NCBI GenBank assembly: GCA_002085385.1
Contig: NATO01000020.1
Span: forward strand, 1-11,970
Source: a candidate division Zixibacteria bacterium 4484_93
Lineage (GTDB): Bacteria; UBP14; UBA6098; 4484-93
DNA: 11,970 bases
Direction: 5' to 3'
This document shows positions 1 to 6,790 of this stretch, piece by piece (positions within the stretch are counted from its first letter, which is position 1; the number at the start of each line of letters is the position of its first letter). A model generated the notes under the pieces. That model did no database searches. It was not told the DNA's origin and saw only the letters and a list, made by a program, of their open reading frames with translations. Position numbers and translations under genes: made by a program.

Positions 1-2030
1 AAGGGGATTATGTTGTCGTTGCGACGACGCGTCCGGAGACTATGCTCGGTGATACTGCTGTCGCTGTGAACCCTGCCGATGAGCGCTATAGAGATGTAAT
101 CGGTAAGACGCTTGTTCTCCCAATTATTGGGAGAGAAATTCCCGTTATCGCAGATGAGATGGTCGACCCGGAGTTTGGCACGGGTGCGGTGAAGGTAACT
201 CCTGCTCACGACCCTAACGACTTTGAGATAGGGAAAGAGCACAATCTACCCGCGGTTGTTGTTATGGATGAGCATTCTGTGATGAATGAGAATGCGGGCG
301 AGTTTGCCGGGCTCGATAGATACGATGCACGAGAGAAGATTGTCGAGAGGATGAAATCCCTCGGTCTGATTGAGAAAATCGAGGATTACACCCATTCTGT
401 CGGGCACTGCTATCGCTGCCACACGGAGGTTGAGCCATATCTCTCCGACCAGTGGTTTGTCAGGATGAAGCCGCTCTCTGAGCCAGCGATTGCCGTCGTT
501 GAAAGGGATATTGTCCGTTTCCATCCGCCAAGATGGAAGAAGGTATATCTCGAGTGGATGCATAACATCAGGGACTGGTGCATCTCTCGTCAGATATGGT
601 GGGGACACAGGATGCCTGTCTGGTGGTGCGATGAATGCGGGGAGTTCACTGTGGCGGTGGAGAAACCGAAGGTTTGCCCTCATTGTGGTTCCGATAGGCT
701 TCATCAGGAGACCGATGTTCTCGATACCTGGTTCTCGTCGTGGCTCTGGCCCTTCTCCACTATGGGCTGGCCGGACATCACGGATGACCTGCAGCATTTC
801 TACCCGACGGATATTCTTGTTACAGCACCGGAGATAATATTCTTCTGGGTTGCCAGGATGATAATGGCAGGGATACATTTTACAGGTCAGGTGCCGTTCT
901 TTGATGTTCTTATCCATGGAACGGTCAGGGATAAACTTGGCAGGAAGATGAGCAAATCGCTCGGCAACGGGATAGACCCTGTTGAGATAATCGAGGAATA
1001 TGGCAAGGATGCGCTCCGCTATACACTCATCTCGCAGTCGACTCAGGGACAGGACCTTTTTATCTCTGTGCGTGATTTCGAGCTGGGGCGGAACTTTGTC
1101 AACAAGCTCTGGAACGCTGTTAGATTCGCATTCCTCAATATTGATGGACAGTATAGCTGGTATGAGATTCAGGATATATCACCCACCCTCCCGATAAATC
1201 GCTGGATACTCTCGCGGCTCGAGAAAGCAAAGGCGGACATCTCGAATTCACTTTCCGATTTCAGGGTAGGCGAGGCGAGCAGGAGGCTCTATCAGTTCTT
1301 CTGGAACGAGTTCTGCGACTGGTATCTCGAGGGGATAAAACCAGTTCTGGGAAACCAGGATACAAAACCCGAGATTGAGAAGACGCTTCTCTATACAATC
1401 GATAATATCCTCCGGCTATACCATCCTGTTATACCGTTCGTCACAGAGGAACTCTGGCAGAAACTCAGGGGGAACTACATAGGCGGTATGGAGAGTGAGC
1501 ATCTTGTCGTTGCCGATTGGCCCGACCCGTATGATTTCTACATCGACGAGGATGCTGAAAGGGAGTTCGAACTCATCAAGCAGATTGTATATGCGATAAG
1601 GAACATTCGTGGTGAGCTTTCAATACCGAGGGGGAAGAAGGCAGAGCTGTTCTTCATTCCGCGGGATGAATCTTTAATTCCTATACTTGAGAGAAACCAC
1701 TCCCTGCTTCTGTTCCTCGCTGAACTCTCTGATATGAAGATTGCAAACAAGAAGCCTGATGGGGTTGTCGGCTCTGCCATTGCAGGCGATGTAGAGGTAT
1801 ATATTCCGCTCGAGGGGCTGGTCGATATAGAATCGGAGGTCAGACGAATAAAGAAGGAGATAGAAAGGTTGAGCGGGATATTCTCGTCAACCGGGAGGCG
1901 CCTGTCGGACACAAATTTCACGCAGAAGGCGCCCGAGGATGTTGTAGAGAGAGAGAAGGAAAAGCTTGCTGAGATAAAGGCAAAGATCGATAAATTAAGC
2001 AAGACATTAAACGATTTAACATCCGTTTGA
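1..2030 (+). CDS. valS: Valine--tRNA ligase, 3' part (5' end outside window)
   Basis: Class I aminoacyl-tRNA synthetase that charges tRNA-Val in the cytoplasm. The reading frame is open from base 3, so about 675 C-terminal residues are visible; the family is usually near 880, so roughly 200 residues including HIGH lie upstream. Visible in order: CP1 editing-domain motifs TTRPETMLGDTAVAV (bases 24-68) and GTGAVKVTPAHDPNDFEIG; the RQIWWGHRMPVWW region; a zinc-knuckle pair CDEC/CPHC (about 627-690); TDVLDTWFSSWLWPFSTMGWP, a ValRS hallmark; VTAPEIIFFWVARM; the KMSKS signature at 945-959; an anticodon-binding helical domain; and a C-terminal coiled coil rich in Lys/Glu with NFTQKAPEDVVE, typical of ValRS. 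No truncation or missing motif is seen. The stop lies 14 bases before the next gene, so it probably heads the operon running to base 6121. Identity is near certain. Confidence 0.97.
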   Translation, partial: GDYVVVATTRPETMLGDTAVAVNPADERYRDVIGKTLVLPIIGREIPVIADEMVDPEFGTGAVKVTPAHDPNDFEIGKEHNLPAVVVMDEHSVMNENAGEFAGLDRYDAREKIVERMKSLGLIEKIEDYTHSVGHCYRCHTEVEPYLSDQWFVRMKPLSEPAIAVVERDIVRFHPPRWKKVYLEWMHNIRDWCISRQIWWGHRMPVWWCDECGEFTVAVEKPKVCPHCGSDRLHQETDVLDTWFSSWLWPFSTMGWPDITDDLQHFYPTDILVTAPEIIFFWVARMIMAGIHFTGQVPFFDVLIHGTVRDKLGRKMSKSLGNGIDPVEIIEEYGKDALRYTLISQSTQGQDLFISVRDFELGRNFVNKLWNAVRFAFLNIDGQYSWYEIQDISPTLPINRWILSRLEKAKADISNSLSDFRVGEASRRLYQFFWNEFCDWYLEGIKPVLGNQDTKPEIEKTLLYTIDNILRLYHPVIPFVTEELWQKLRGNYIGGMESEHLVVADWPDPYDFYIDEDAEREFELIKQIVYAIRNIRGELSIPRGKKAELFFIPRDESLIPILERNHSLLLFLAELSDMKIANKKPDGVVGSAIAGDVEVYIPLEGLVDIESEVRRIKKEIERLSGIFSSTGRRLSDTNFTQKAPEDVVEREKEKLAEIKAKIDKLSKTLNDLTSV

Positions 2031-2032
2031 AC

Positions 2033-2040
2033 AAGGAGGT
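2033..2040 (+). promoter_or_regulatory. Ribosome binding site that fixes the start of the first PPIase gene
   Basis: A full AAGGAGGT Shine-Dalgarno sequence sits 4 bases before ATG 2045. It chooses this ATG over the in-frame TTG at 2027, which would place the Shine-Dalgarno inside the coding region and put six residues in front of the lipoprotein signal peptide. Confidence 0.85.
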
Positions 2041-2044
2041 GTGT

Positions 2045-3733
2045 ATGAGACGCTTTTTGCTGCTGTTGCTGTCGGGGGCTGTCATTCTGGCTATTGCCGG
2101 CTGCCAGAAGGCACCGAAGGATGTTGTGGCGAAGGTTGGGAAACGCTATATCACCATCGATGATGTGAACGCAAGGTTCGACCCAAGATGGAGTCGCTTT
2201 ACATCGTTTGAGGATGAGCTGCAGAAGAAGAAGGATATGCTGGAGCAACTGGTGCAGGATAAACTGCTTCTTGCCGGTGCATACAGGGCTGGGTTCGACA
2301 AAGACTCGACGGTGCTTGCTGCCATCGAGAAGAGCAAGAATAATCTCCTCCTGAATGTTCTATACCAGAAGGAGGTTGTGGAGAAGGTTAATCTCACCGA
2401 TGATGACCTTATGGACTACTATAAATCGCTTGGTGAGGAGGTTCGGGCTCGGCATATCCTCGTGAAGGATAAATCGCTTGCGGATAGCCTGTATGAGGCG
2501 ATAAAGTCTGGTGCGGATTTTGCCGAGCTTGCAGAGAAATTCTCCGAGGACCCCGGGAGCAAGAAGAAGGGCGGAGACCTTGGCTTCTTTACCCGTGGCA
2601 GGATGGTCAAGGAGTTTGAGGATGCCGCATTCTCACTCGATGTCGGTGAAGTTTCCAAGCCAGTCAAGACGCAGTTCGGGTGGCACATAGTAAAGCTGGA
2701 GGAGAAGCGTAAAAGGAATCAGTTGCCGTTTGAGCAGCAAAAGGACAAGCTCCGCCAGCAGCTCAAGCGGGTTCGCCAGCAGCAACTCGCCAGTGCATTT
2801 GTCGAGAGGGTTAAAGAGGGTGCCGAGGTTCAACTCAACCCGGAAACAGCAAAGCTTGTTATCGATAGATTTGCACAGGATACAAGCAAAACGGGACTCC
2901 CTGTATTCTCTGAGGAGGAGAACTCCAGAACCCTTATGACCTACAAATATGGCTCCTGGACTGTAAGCAACTTTGTCGAAGGGTTAAAGAAGCTTCCCCC
3001 TTACCGTAGACCTGCGTTCTCCTCTGATGCCGACCTCCTTGATTACTGCAAAAATGCACTTATTCAGGAGCTTCTCGTGAAATATGCTGAGGAGCAGGGG
3101 ATTGAAAATAGCCCAGAATATAAGGAGAAACTGACCGAGGCGATTGAGCGTGAGATGCTGCGAAAGTTCAAGAATGACGAGATTTACTCTAAGGCACAGG
3201 TAACCGATGATGAGCTTAAGAGCTACTACGATGAACATCAGGACGAGTTTATGAGCCCCGAGCAGGTGAATGTCAGAGAGATACAGGTGGCAACTGCCGC
3301 TGAGGCGGAAAAGCTTGCCAAGCAGGCAAAAGCAGGTGGAGATTTTGCAAAGCTCGCTGAGGAGCACACGCTGAGAGCAGCAGCAAAATCCCGTGGGGGA
3401 GAACTGGGTTTCTTCACCGAGGCAAGATACCCTGAACTCTTTCGTGTGGCAAAGGATATGAAACCAGGTGATATCTCCGACCCTATTCCGGCTGGCGGGA
3501 AATACTCCATCATCCAGTTCATCGGGAAAAAGGAGCCCGAAGTTAAACAGTTTAATCTCGTCAAGAAGAGAATAGAGAACAAGCTCCTCCGCCAGAAGAA
3601 GGAGGATGTCCTGAAAGACTGGGTTGAAGAGCATAAGAAGAAGATAAAGGTTAAAATTTACGAGGATAGGCTTGCCAGCAGCATCGACAAGTCCAAATAC
3701 GAGAAATCTCCCGATACATCCTCGACCAGGTAA
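2045..3733 (+). CDS. Parvulin-type peptidyl-prolyl isomerase lipoprotein with two PPIase domains
   Basis: Probable envelope folding factor of the PrsA/PpiD/SurA group, 562 residues. It starts with a lipoprotein signal peptide, MRRF plus a hydrophobic stretch ending in the lipobox AIAGC, so Cys20 would be lipidated; Gln at +2 is no inner-membrane retention signal by the E. coli rule. A SurA_N-like helical region follows (about 25-120, starting DVVAKVGKRYITIDDV). Parvulin domain 1 spans about 135-220 and keeps both core histidines, H137 in ARHILV and H214 in GWHIV, plus GGDLGFF. A helical linker with a second SurA_N-like segment leads to parvulin domain 2 (about 408-495). That domain keeps GGELGFF but has Glu412 and Ser488 where the two histidines belong, so it is probably not catalytic. 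The C-terminus is a Lys/Glu-rich helix. It lies 14 bases after valS. The family is certain; whether to call it prsA, ppiD or surA is not, so no symbol is given. Confidence 0.9.
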   Translation: MRRFLLLLLSGAVILAIAGCQKAPKDVVAKVGKRYITIDDVNARFDPRWSRFTSFEDELQKKKDMLEQLVQDKLLLAGAYRAGFDKDSTVLAAIEKSKNNLLLNVLYQKEVVEKVNLTDDDLMDYYKSLGEEVRARHILVKDKSLADSLYEAIKSGADFAELAEKFSEDPGSKKKGGDLGFFTRGRMVKEFEDAAFSLDVGEVSKPVKTQFGWHIVKLEEKRKRNQLPFEQQKDKLRQQLKRVRQQQLASAFVERVKEGAEVQLNPETAKLVIDRFAQDTSKTGLPVFSEEENSRTLMTYKYGSWTVSNFVEGLKKLPPYRRPAFSSDADLLDYCKNALIQELLVKYAEEQGIENSPEYKEKLTEAIEREMLRKFKNDEIYSKAQVTDDELKSYYDEHQDEFMSPEQVNVREIQVATAAEAEKLAKQAKAGGDFAKLAEEHTLRAAAKSRGGELGFFTEARYPELFRVAKDMKPGDISDPIPAGGKYSIIQFIGKKEPEVKQFNLVKKRIENKLLRQKKEDVLKDWVEEHKKKIKVKIYEDRLASSIDKSKYEKSPDTSSTR

Positions 3734-3743
3734 AAATCTGACC

Positions 3744-3770
3744 GCCCCCGGTGTGAGTGGCATCGGGGGC
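3744..3770 (+). other. GC-rich intercistronic hairpin
   Basis: GCCCCCGGTGT (3744-3754) and GCATCGGGGGC (3760-3770) form an 11-pair stem with two G-U pairs and a 5-base loop. No T-run follows (ACAATCTCTC), so it is not a standard intrinsic terminator. It fills most of the 51-base gap between two lipoprotein genes and ends 14 bases before the next ATG. It could stabilise the upstream mRNA 3' end, attenuate transcription, or control initiation of the next gene. The structure is visible in the sequence; the role is inferred. Confidence 0.7.
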
Positions 3771-3784
3771 ACAATCTCTCTCCT

Positions 3785-4597
3785 ATGAAAAGATATATCT
3801 TGATACTGTTCTTGCTCCTCCTCTCCTGCTCGAATAAGGAGGAGCCTGTTGCCCGTGTGGACGAAACTATACTCACCGAGGATGAGCTGTCACAGATGGT
3901 CGGATATTCATCGGAGGTGCTCTCTTCGGGCTATGTAAAAGATGCCGTGAACAGCTGGATTGACCAGGAACTCCTGTATCGGGAGGCAAGAAAAAGGAAG
4001 CTCGACAGGCGGGAGGATATCAAGCAGGAAATTGAGGAATACAGCCGCTACATACTGACGGAACATCTCATCCAAGAGGTGGTGCTGGATGGGCTGGAAA
4101 TAGAGGAAGACTCCCTGCTGGATTACTACAATCGCAACAGTTCTCTCTACACTGCCCAGAACGATATGGTCAGGCTTATTCTCCTGAGTATCGAGGATGC
4201 CGATACAGCAAGCTCTGTTCATGAGAAGATTACAAACGGTGTCCCAATTGGGAGGTTCGAGCCATTTCTGTATCTCTCGGACTCGTCGGGTAGCTTTTTC
4301 ACCAGAGACGAGCTGCCGAAGGAGGTGGCGAAGGTCGCCTTCTCGATGGGGGATGGTAAATTGTCAGAGCCGATAGAAACGAGTTTTGGTTACTTTATTA
4401 TCAAGAAAATTTCCTCTGTTAAGCAGGGGGTAATTCTCCCATTCGAGGCGGTTCGTGATGACATTCACTACATATTATACTCACGCAAAAGTTCGGATAG
4501 GATTAGCTCTTTCATAGATTCCCTTCGAGGTGAGCATTCCATCTGGATAAACCCATCATACGAGGAGACAACAGATGTCGAGGAAGATAGCATTTAG
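3785..4597 (+). CDS. SurA-like lipoprotein with degenerate parvulin domain
   Basis: Probable envelope chaperone, 270 residues. A short lipoprotein signal peptide, MKRY plus a Leu/Ile-rich run, ends in the lipobox LLSC with Cys15 as the lipidation site. Residues about 22-100 look like a SurA N-terminal domain (VARVDETILTEDELSQMV, then WIDQELLYREARKRKL). Residues about 115-210 align by eye to a parvulin fold (DYYNRNSSLY, SFFTRDELPKEVAKVAFSMGDGKLSEPIETSFGYFIIKK). The GGxLGxF loop is reduced to SGSFF, and both core histidine positions are replaced (L131 and F204), so isomerase activity is unlikely. No Shine-Dalgarno precedes ATG 3785: the leader is CACAATCTCTCTCCT behind a hairpin. An AAGGAGGAG at 3836-3844 would suit GTG 3857, but that start would remove the signal peptide, so 3785 is kept. 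The gene overlaps the next by 23 bases. Family assignment rests on shape and neighbours. Confidence 0.8.
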   Translation: MKRYILILFLLLLSCSNKEEPVARVDETILTEDELSQMVGYSSEVLSSGYVKDAVNSWIDQELLYREARKRKLDRREDIKQEIEEYSRYILTEHLIQEVVLDGLEIEEDSLLDYYNRNSSLYTAQNDMVRLILLSIEDADTASSVHEKITNGVPIGRFEPFLYLSDSSGSFFTRDELPKEVAKVAFSMGDGKLSEPIETSFGYFIIKKISSVKQGVILPFEAVRDDIHYILYSRKSSDRISSFIDSLRGEHSIWINPSYEETTDVEEDSI

Positions 4598-5867
4598 TCT
4601 CCTTTTTATCTTTTTGCCGCTTTTTGTGTTCTCTCAGGTTTCCGAGGATAAGATAGTAGCCGTTGTTGGGGATGAGCCGATACTGGAGTCAGAGCTCAAC
4701 TTTGCCATAGCGAACCTTGTTCAGCAGGGTTTGGTCTCCGAGGATGAGCTCGGAACAGAAGAGGGTAAGAAACGCGTGATGGGGGATGTCCTGGAACGTT
4801 TAATAGAGGAGGCTCTTGTCCTCGTGGCGGCAGGGAGGGAGAGCATCCAGGTCTCGGAGGCTGAGGTGGACTCAATCTGGAACGAACGCTGGGAGAAAGC
4901 GAAAAAAGGGTATCCATCCACGAAGGAGTTCGAGCAGGAGCTTGCAAGCTCCGGATTCAGTATCAAGACATTCAGGGAGAAAATGAAGCGTGAGATAAGG
5001 AACTCACTCTTGAAAGAGAGATTCCTGCAAAAAAAGTTCACCAGAGTTGAGCTTTCTGATGAGGATGTCAGAAGTTTCTACGAGGAGTTCAAGGATTCAC
5101 TTCCCGATGTCCCGGCATCTGTCGAGCTCGCTGCTATCCTTATAGAGATATCCCCCGATAGTGAAACGATAAAGAGGGCGAGAGAGAAGATTGAGATGGT
5201 ATACGATGAGCTTGTGAAAGGGAGCGGCTTTGAGATTTGTGCTAAGAGATACTCGGAGGATGAGGCGACCGCAAAGAAAGGAGGAGCGCTCGGCAGGTTC
5301 AAGCGAGGAGACCTGGCAGCACCATTGGATTCCGTTGCCTTTTCGCTCGAGGTGGGGAAGTTCTCCGAGCCTATCAGAAGCCAGCAGGGGTTTCACATCT
5401 TGATGCTCCTCTCGAAGAGCAAGGAGACGGTCGAGATTGCTCATATACTCGTCAAAACTCCCATTACACCCGAGCGATACCAGCAACTTATCTCCCTCGC
5501 AGATAGTGTCCATACGCTTGCCAGGGATTCACTTTACGATTTCGGCGAGCTTGCGAAAGACTTCTCGGACGATGCCGCAACCCGTGACTCCTCGGGCTAT
5601 CTCGGCAAGTTCTATGTCGATGCTCTCCTGCCACCATTGAGGGAATATGTGAAGGGGGCAACCACAGGAGATATTCTACCGATAATCGAGACAGACGAAG
5701 GTTTCCAGATATTCAAGGTTATATCATTTACTCCAGAGAAGAAACTGACACTTGAAACCGACTTCGATATCATCCAGAACATCGCCCGCAACCACAGGAT
5801 AGAGAAAGAGATAAATAGCTGGCTGGAGAGGTTCAAGAAAACCGTCTATATCGATATTAGGATATGA
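4575..5867 (+). CDS. surA: SurA-like periplasmic chaperone with two parvulin domains
   Basis: Probable periplasmic chaperone for outer-membrane protein assembly, 430 residues, close to E. coli SurA in length and layout. A Sec signal peptide without lipobox (MSRKIAF, hydrophobic core, likely cleavage near FSQ at residue 20-21) precedes the SurA_N domain: DKIVAVVGDEPILESELNFAI (about 25-46), LERLIEEALVLVAA, and a long helix to about 175. Parvulin domain 1 (about 183-280) has GGALGRF and H274 in GFHIL but Ala187 at the first histidine position. Parvulin domain 2 (about 287-385) has H290 in AHILVK and SSGYLGKF but Gln378 at the second. The C-terminal helix (about 395-425) matches the SurA segment that packs back on the N-domain. 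ATG 4575 lies inside the end of the preceding gene, with GAGGAG at 4562-4567 as ribosome binding site. It ends in an ATGA overlap with the S4 gene. The symbol follows domain order and is less certain than the family. Confidence 0.85.
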   Translation: MSRKIAFSLLFIFLPLFVFSQVSEDKIVAVVGDEPILESELNFAIANLVQQGLVSEDELGTEEGKKRVMGDVLERLIEEALVLVAAGRESIQVSEAEVDSIWNERWEKAKKGYPSTKEFEQELASSGFSIKTFREKMKREIRNSLLKERFLQKKFTRVELSDEDVRSFYEEFKDSLPDVPASVELAAILIEISPDSETIKRAREKIEMVYDELVKGSGFEICAKRYSEDEATAKKGGALGRFKRGDLAAPLDSVAFSLEVGKFSEPIRSQQGFHILMLLSKSKETVEIAHILVKTPITPERYQQLISLADSVHTLARDSLYDFGELAKDFSDDAATRDSSGYLGKFYVDALLPPLREYVKGATTGDILPIIETDEGFQIFKVISFTPEKKLTLETDFDIIQNIARNHRIEKEINSWLERFKKTVYIDIRI

Positions 5868-6121
5868 GATTGGATAAGTTCCTCTCGGTCTCCCGGCTTA
5901 TAAGGCGACGCAGCTTCGCAAAAAGAGCCGCAGACGAAGGGCTTGTCCTCGTAAATGGAAAGGTAGCTAAGGGGTCTAAAAATATATCTGTTGGGGATGA
6001 GATAACAATTATGTATCCGGGACATACGCTGAGCATCGTTGTTAGGCAGCTTTTGGTAGGGAATCTGCCCAAAAAGGAAGCATACCTTCTATATGATATC
6101 CTCTCGGATGAGAAAAATTAG
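5864..6121 (+). CDS. rqcP: Small S4-domain RNA-binding protein, RqcP/YabO type
   Basis: 85 residues that are almost entirely an S4 RNA-binding domain: MRLDKFLSVSRLIRRRSFAK, then ADEGLVLVNGKVAKGSKNISVGDEITI, then a short C-terminal helix ending SDEKN. Length and wording are very close to Bacillus subtilis RqcP (YabO), including Arg2, Asp4, Arg11 and Arg16 of the MRLDKFLxVSRLIxRR start. E. coli Hsp15 is also a relative but is longer (about 130 residues) and less alike. RqcP binds 50S subunits that still carry peptidyl-tRNA and works with RqcH in adding alanine tails; Hsp15 also binds obstructed 50S subunits. No RqcH is in this window. The start overlaps the surA-like stop by ATGA, implying coupled translation, and a terminator-like hairpin follows 22 bases after the stop. 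The S4 family is sure; the RqcP rather than Hsp15 assignment is likely. Confidence 0.85.
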   Translation: MRLDKFLSVSRLIRRRSFAKRAADEGLVLVNGKVAKGSKNISVGDEITIMYPGHTLSIVVRQLLVGNLPKKEAYLLYDILSDEKN

Positions 6122-6143
6122 GATTTTGCAAAATGCAACACTC

Positions 6144-6169
6144 AAGAGGGCTTTCCCCCTTTTCTTTTT
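6144..6169 (+). terminator. Probable intrinsic terminator of the valS-rqcP operon
   Basis: AAGAGGG (6144-6150) pairs with CCCTTTT (6157-6163) through 7 pairs including one G-U, with a 6-base loop, followed by CTTTTT (6164-6169). It lies 22 bases after the rqcP-like stop. It is short but well formed. Confidence 0.65.
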
Positions 6170-6229
6170 CCAGTGATAAGAGCTGTGCAACCTTTTCTGC
6201 CGTGTAGAGATAGGCGATAACCGAAAGTT

Positions 6230-6245
6230 TGGCACGGTAGTTGCA
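6230..6245 (+). promoter_or_regulatory. Sigma-54 (RpoN) promoter of the pilin gene
   Basis: TGGCAC (6230-6235), a 5-base spacer GGTAG, then TTGCA (6241-6245). This matches the -24/-12 consensus TGGCAC-N5-TTGCW at every defined base, with the invariant GG and GC at the right spacing. Transcription would start near base 6256, leaving a leader of about 50 bases before ATG 6307. Sigma-54 control of major pilin genes is well known in Pseudomonas, Geobacter and Myxococcus, usually with the NtrC-type activator PilR. Neither RpoN nor an activator gene is in this window. Confidence 0.85.
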
Positions 6246-6293
6246 AGTAGGAAAGTGGAATTTGAAAAGTGAAGAATTTTAACCCAAAACCTT

Positions 6294-6301
6294 AAGGAGG
6301 T
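6294..6301 (+). promoter_or_regulatory. Strong ribosome binding site of the pilin gene
   Basis: AAGGAGGT ends 5 bases before ATG 6307. It is a full anti-16S complement, in keeping with a highly expressed structural protein. Confidence 0.85.
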
Positions 6302-6306
6302 GTAAG

Positions 6307-6735
6307 ATGAGGAACAGGAAAGGTTTCACCCTCATTGAGTTGATGATCGTTGTGGTCATCATCGGAATCTTGGCAGCGCTTGCTATTCCGCGTTTTATGG
6401 CGGCGTCAAAGAAGGCGAAAATCTCCGAGGCAAAGGGGGTTGTGAAGCAGCTGTGGACGCTCTCGCAGACCTACTATGAAGAGTACGGTTACTACCCGGT
6501 AAATGCTGACTTCCAGATGACGGATGGGGCTGCTTGGAACAGTACTGGTGCCAGTAAGCTTGCTGCTCAGATGGGGTTCTCGCTTCCTTCCGGGAAACCA
6601 AGGTTCAACTACTACCTGACGGACGGCGGTGGTGCCAAGGCAGTAGTCAACACAGATGTTGATGCATCGCTTGCCGGTGTCACCGATGTTGTCATCGATG
6701 GTGATGGGAACATCACAGGTGGGGTGATTCCGTGA
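6307..6735 (+). CDS. pilA: Type IV pilin, probable major subunit
   Basis: 142-residue prepilin. The class III signal is MRNRKG cut before FTLIELMIVVVIIGILAALA, giving a mature protein of 136 residues with Phe1, Glu5, Gly14 and Pro22, all typical of filament-forming type IV pilins. The N-terminal helix runs to about mature residue 54 and ends in the aromatic cluster YYEEYGYYP. The C-terminal globular part has no cysteine and ends with DVVIDGDGNITGGVIP. It would be processed and methylated by the prepilin peptidase encoded at 7278-8063, then assembled from the cytoplasmic membrane. Its own sigma-54 promoter, strong ribosome binding site and strong downstream terminator point to a separate, abundant mRNA, which favours the major pilin over a type II secretion pseudopilin (GspG), the main alternative. 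The pilA symbol is by role, not by proven orthology. Confidence 0.88.
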   Translation: MRNRKGFTLIELMIVVVIIGILAALAIPRFMAASKKAKISEAKGVVKQLWTLSQTYYEEYGYYPVNADFQMTDGAAWNSTGASKLAAQMGFSLPSGKPRFNYYLTDGGGAKAVVNTDVDASLAGVTDVVIDGDGNITGGVIP

Positions 6736-6756
6736 GCTCTTTGAGATGAGAAGCAT

Positions 6757-6790
6757 AAGGCAGGGAGAATATTTCTTCCTGCCTTTTTTT
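6757..6790 (+). terminator. Strong intrinsic terminator after the pilin gene
   Basis: AAGGCAGGGAGAA (6757-6769) pairs with TTCTTCCTGCCTT (6773-6785), a 13-pair stem with one G-U and a 3-base loop TAT, running into seven T's (6784-6790). It starts 21 bases after the pilin stop and separates the pilin from the next gene. Confidence 0.92.

Noticed and set aside
174..190. TGGCACGGGTGCGG resembling a second sigma-54 site
   Set aside because: It has the -24 half only, lies inside valS and does not have TTGC at the correct spacing.
246..917. Long open frame on the minus strand opposite valS (223 codons)
   Set aside because: The plus strand encodes clear ValRS motifs over the same bases; the minus translation shows no family motif and is a by-product of codon composition.
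2027..2044. Possible TTG start giving six more residues for the first PPIase lipoprotein
   Set aside because: The AAGGAGGT Shine-Dalgarno lies inside this extension and the lipoprotein signal begins properly at ATG 2045.
1538..2248. Minus-strand open frame of 236 codons across the valS / PPIase junction
   Set aside because: It spans the ends of two real plus-strand genes and its Ser-rich translation has no family features.
2984..3772. Minus-strand open frame of 262 codons opposite the first PPIase gene
   Set aside because: It lies opposite a well-supported parvulin protein, is Leu/Phe-rich in the way antisense frames of Lys/Glu-rich proteins are, and has no recognisable domain.
3836..3859. 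AAGGAGGAG followed by GTG 3857 as an alternative start for the second lipoprotein
   Set aside because: It would delete the signal peptide and lipobox, and the spacing of about 12 bases is long. The purine run is explained by the Lys-Glu-Glu codons.
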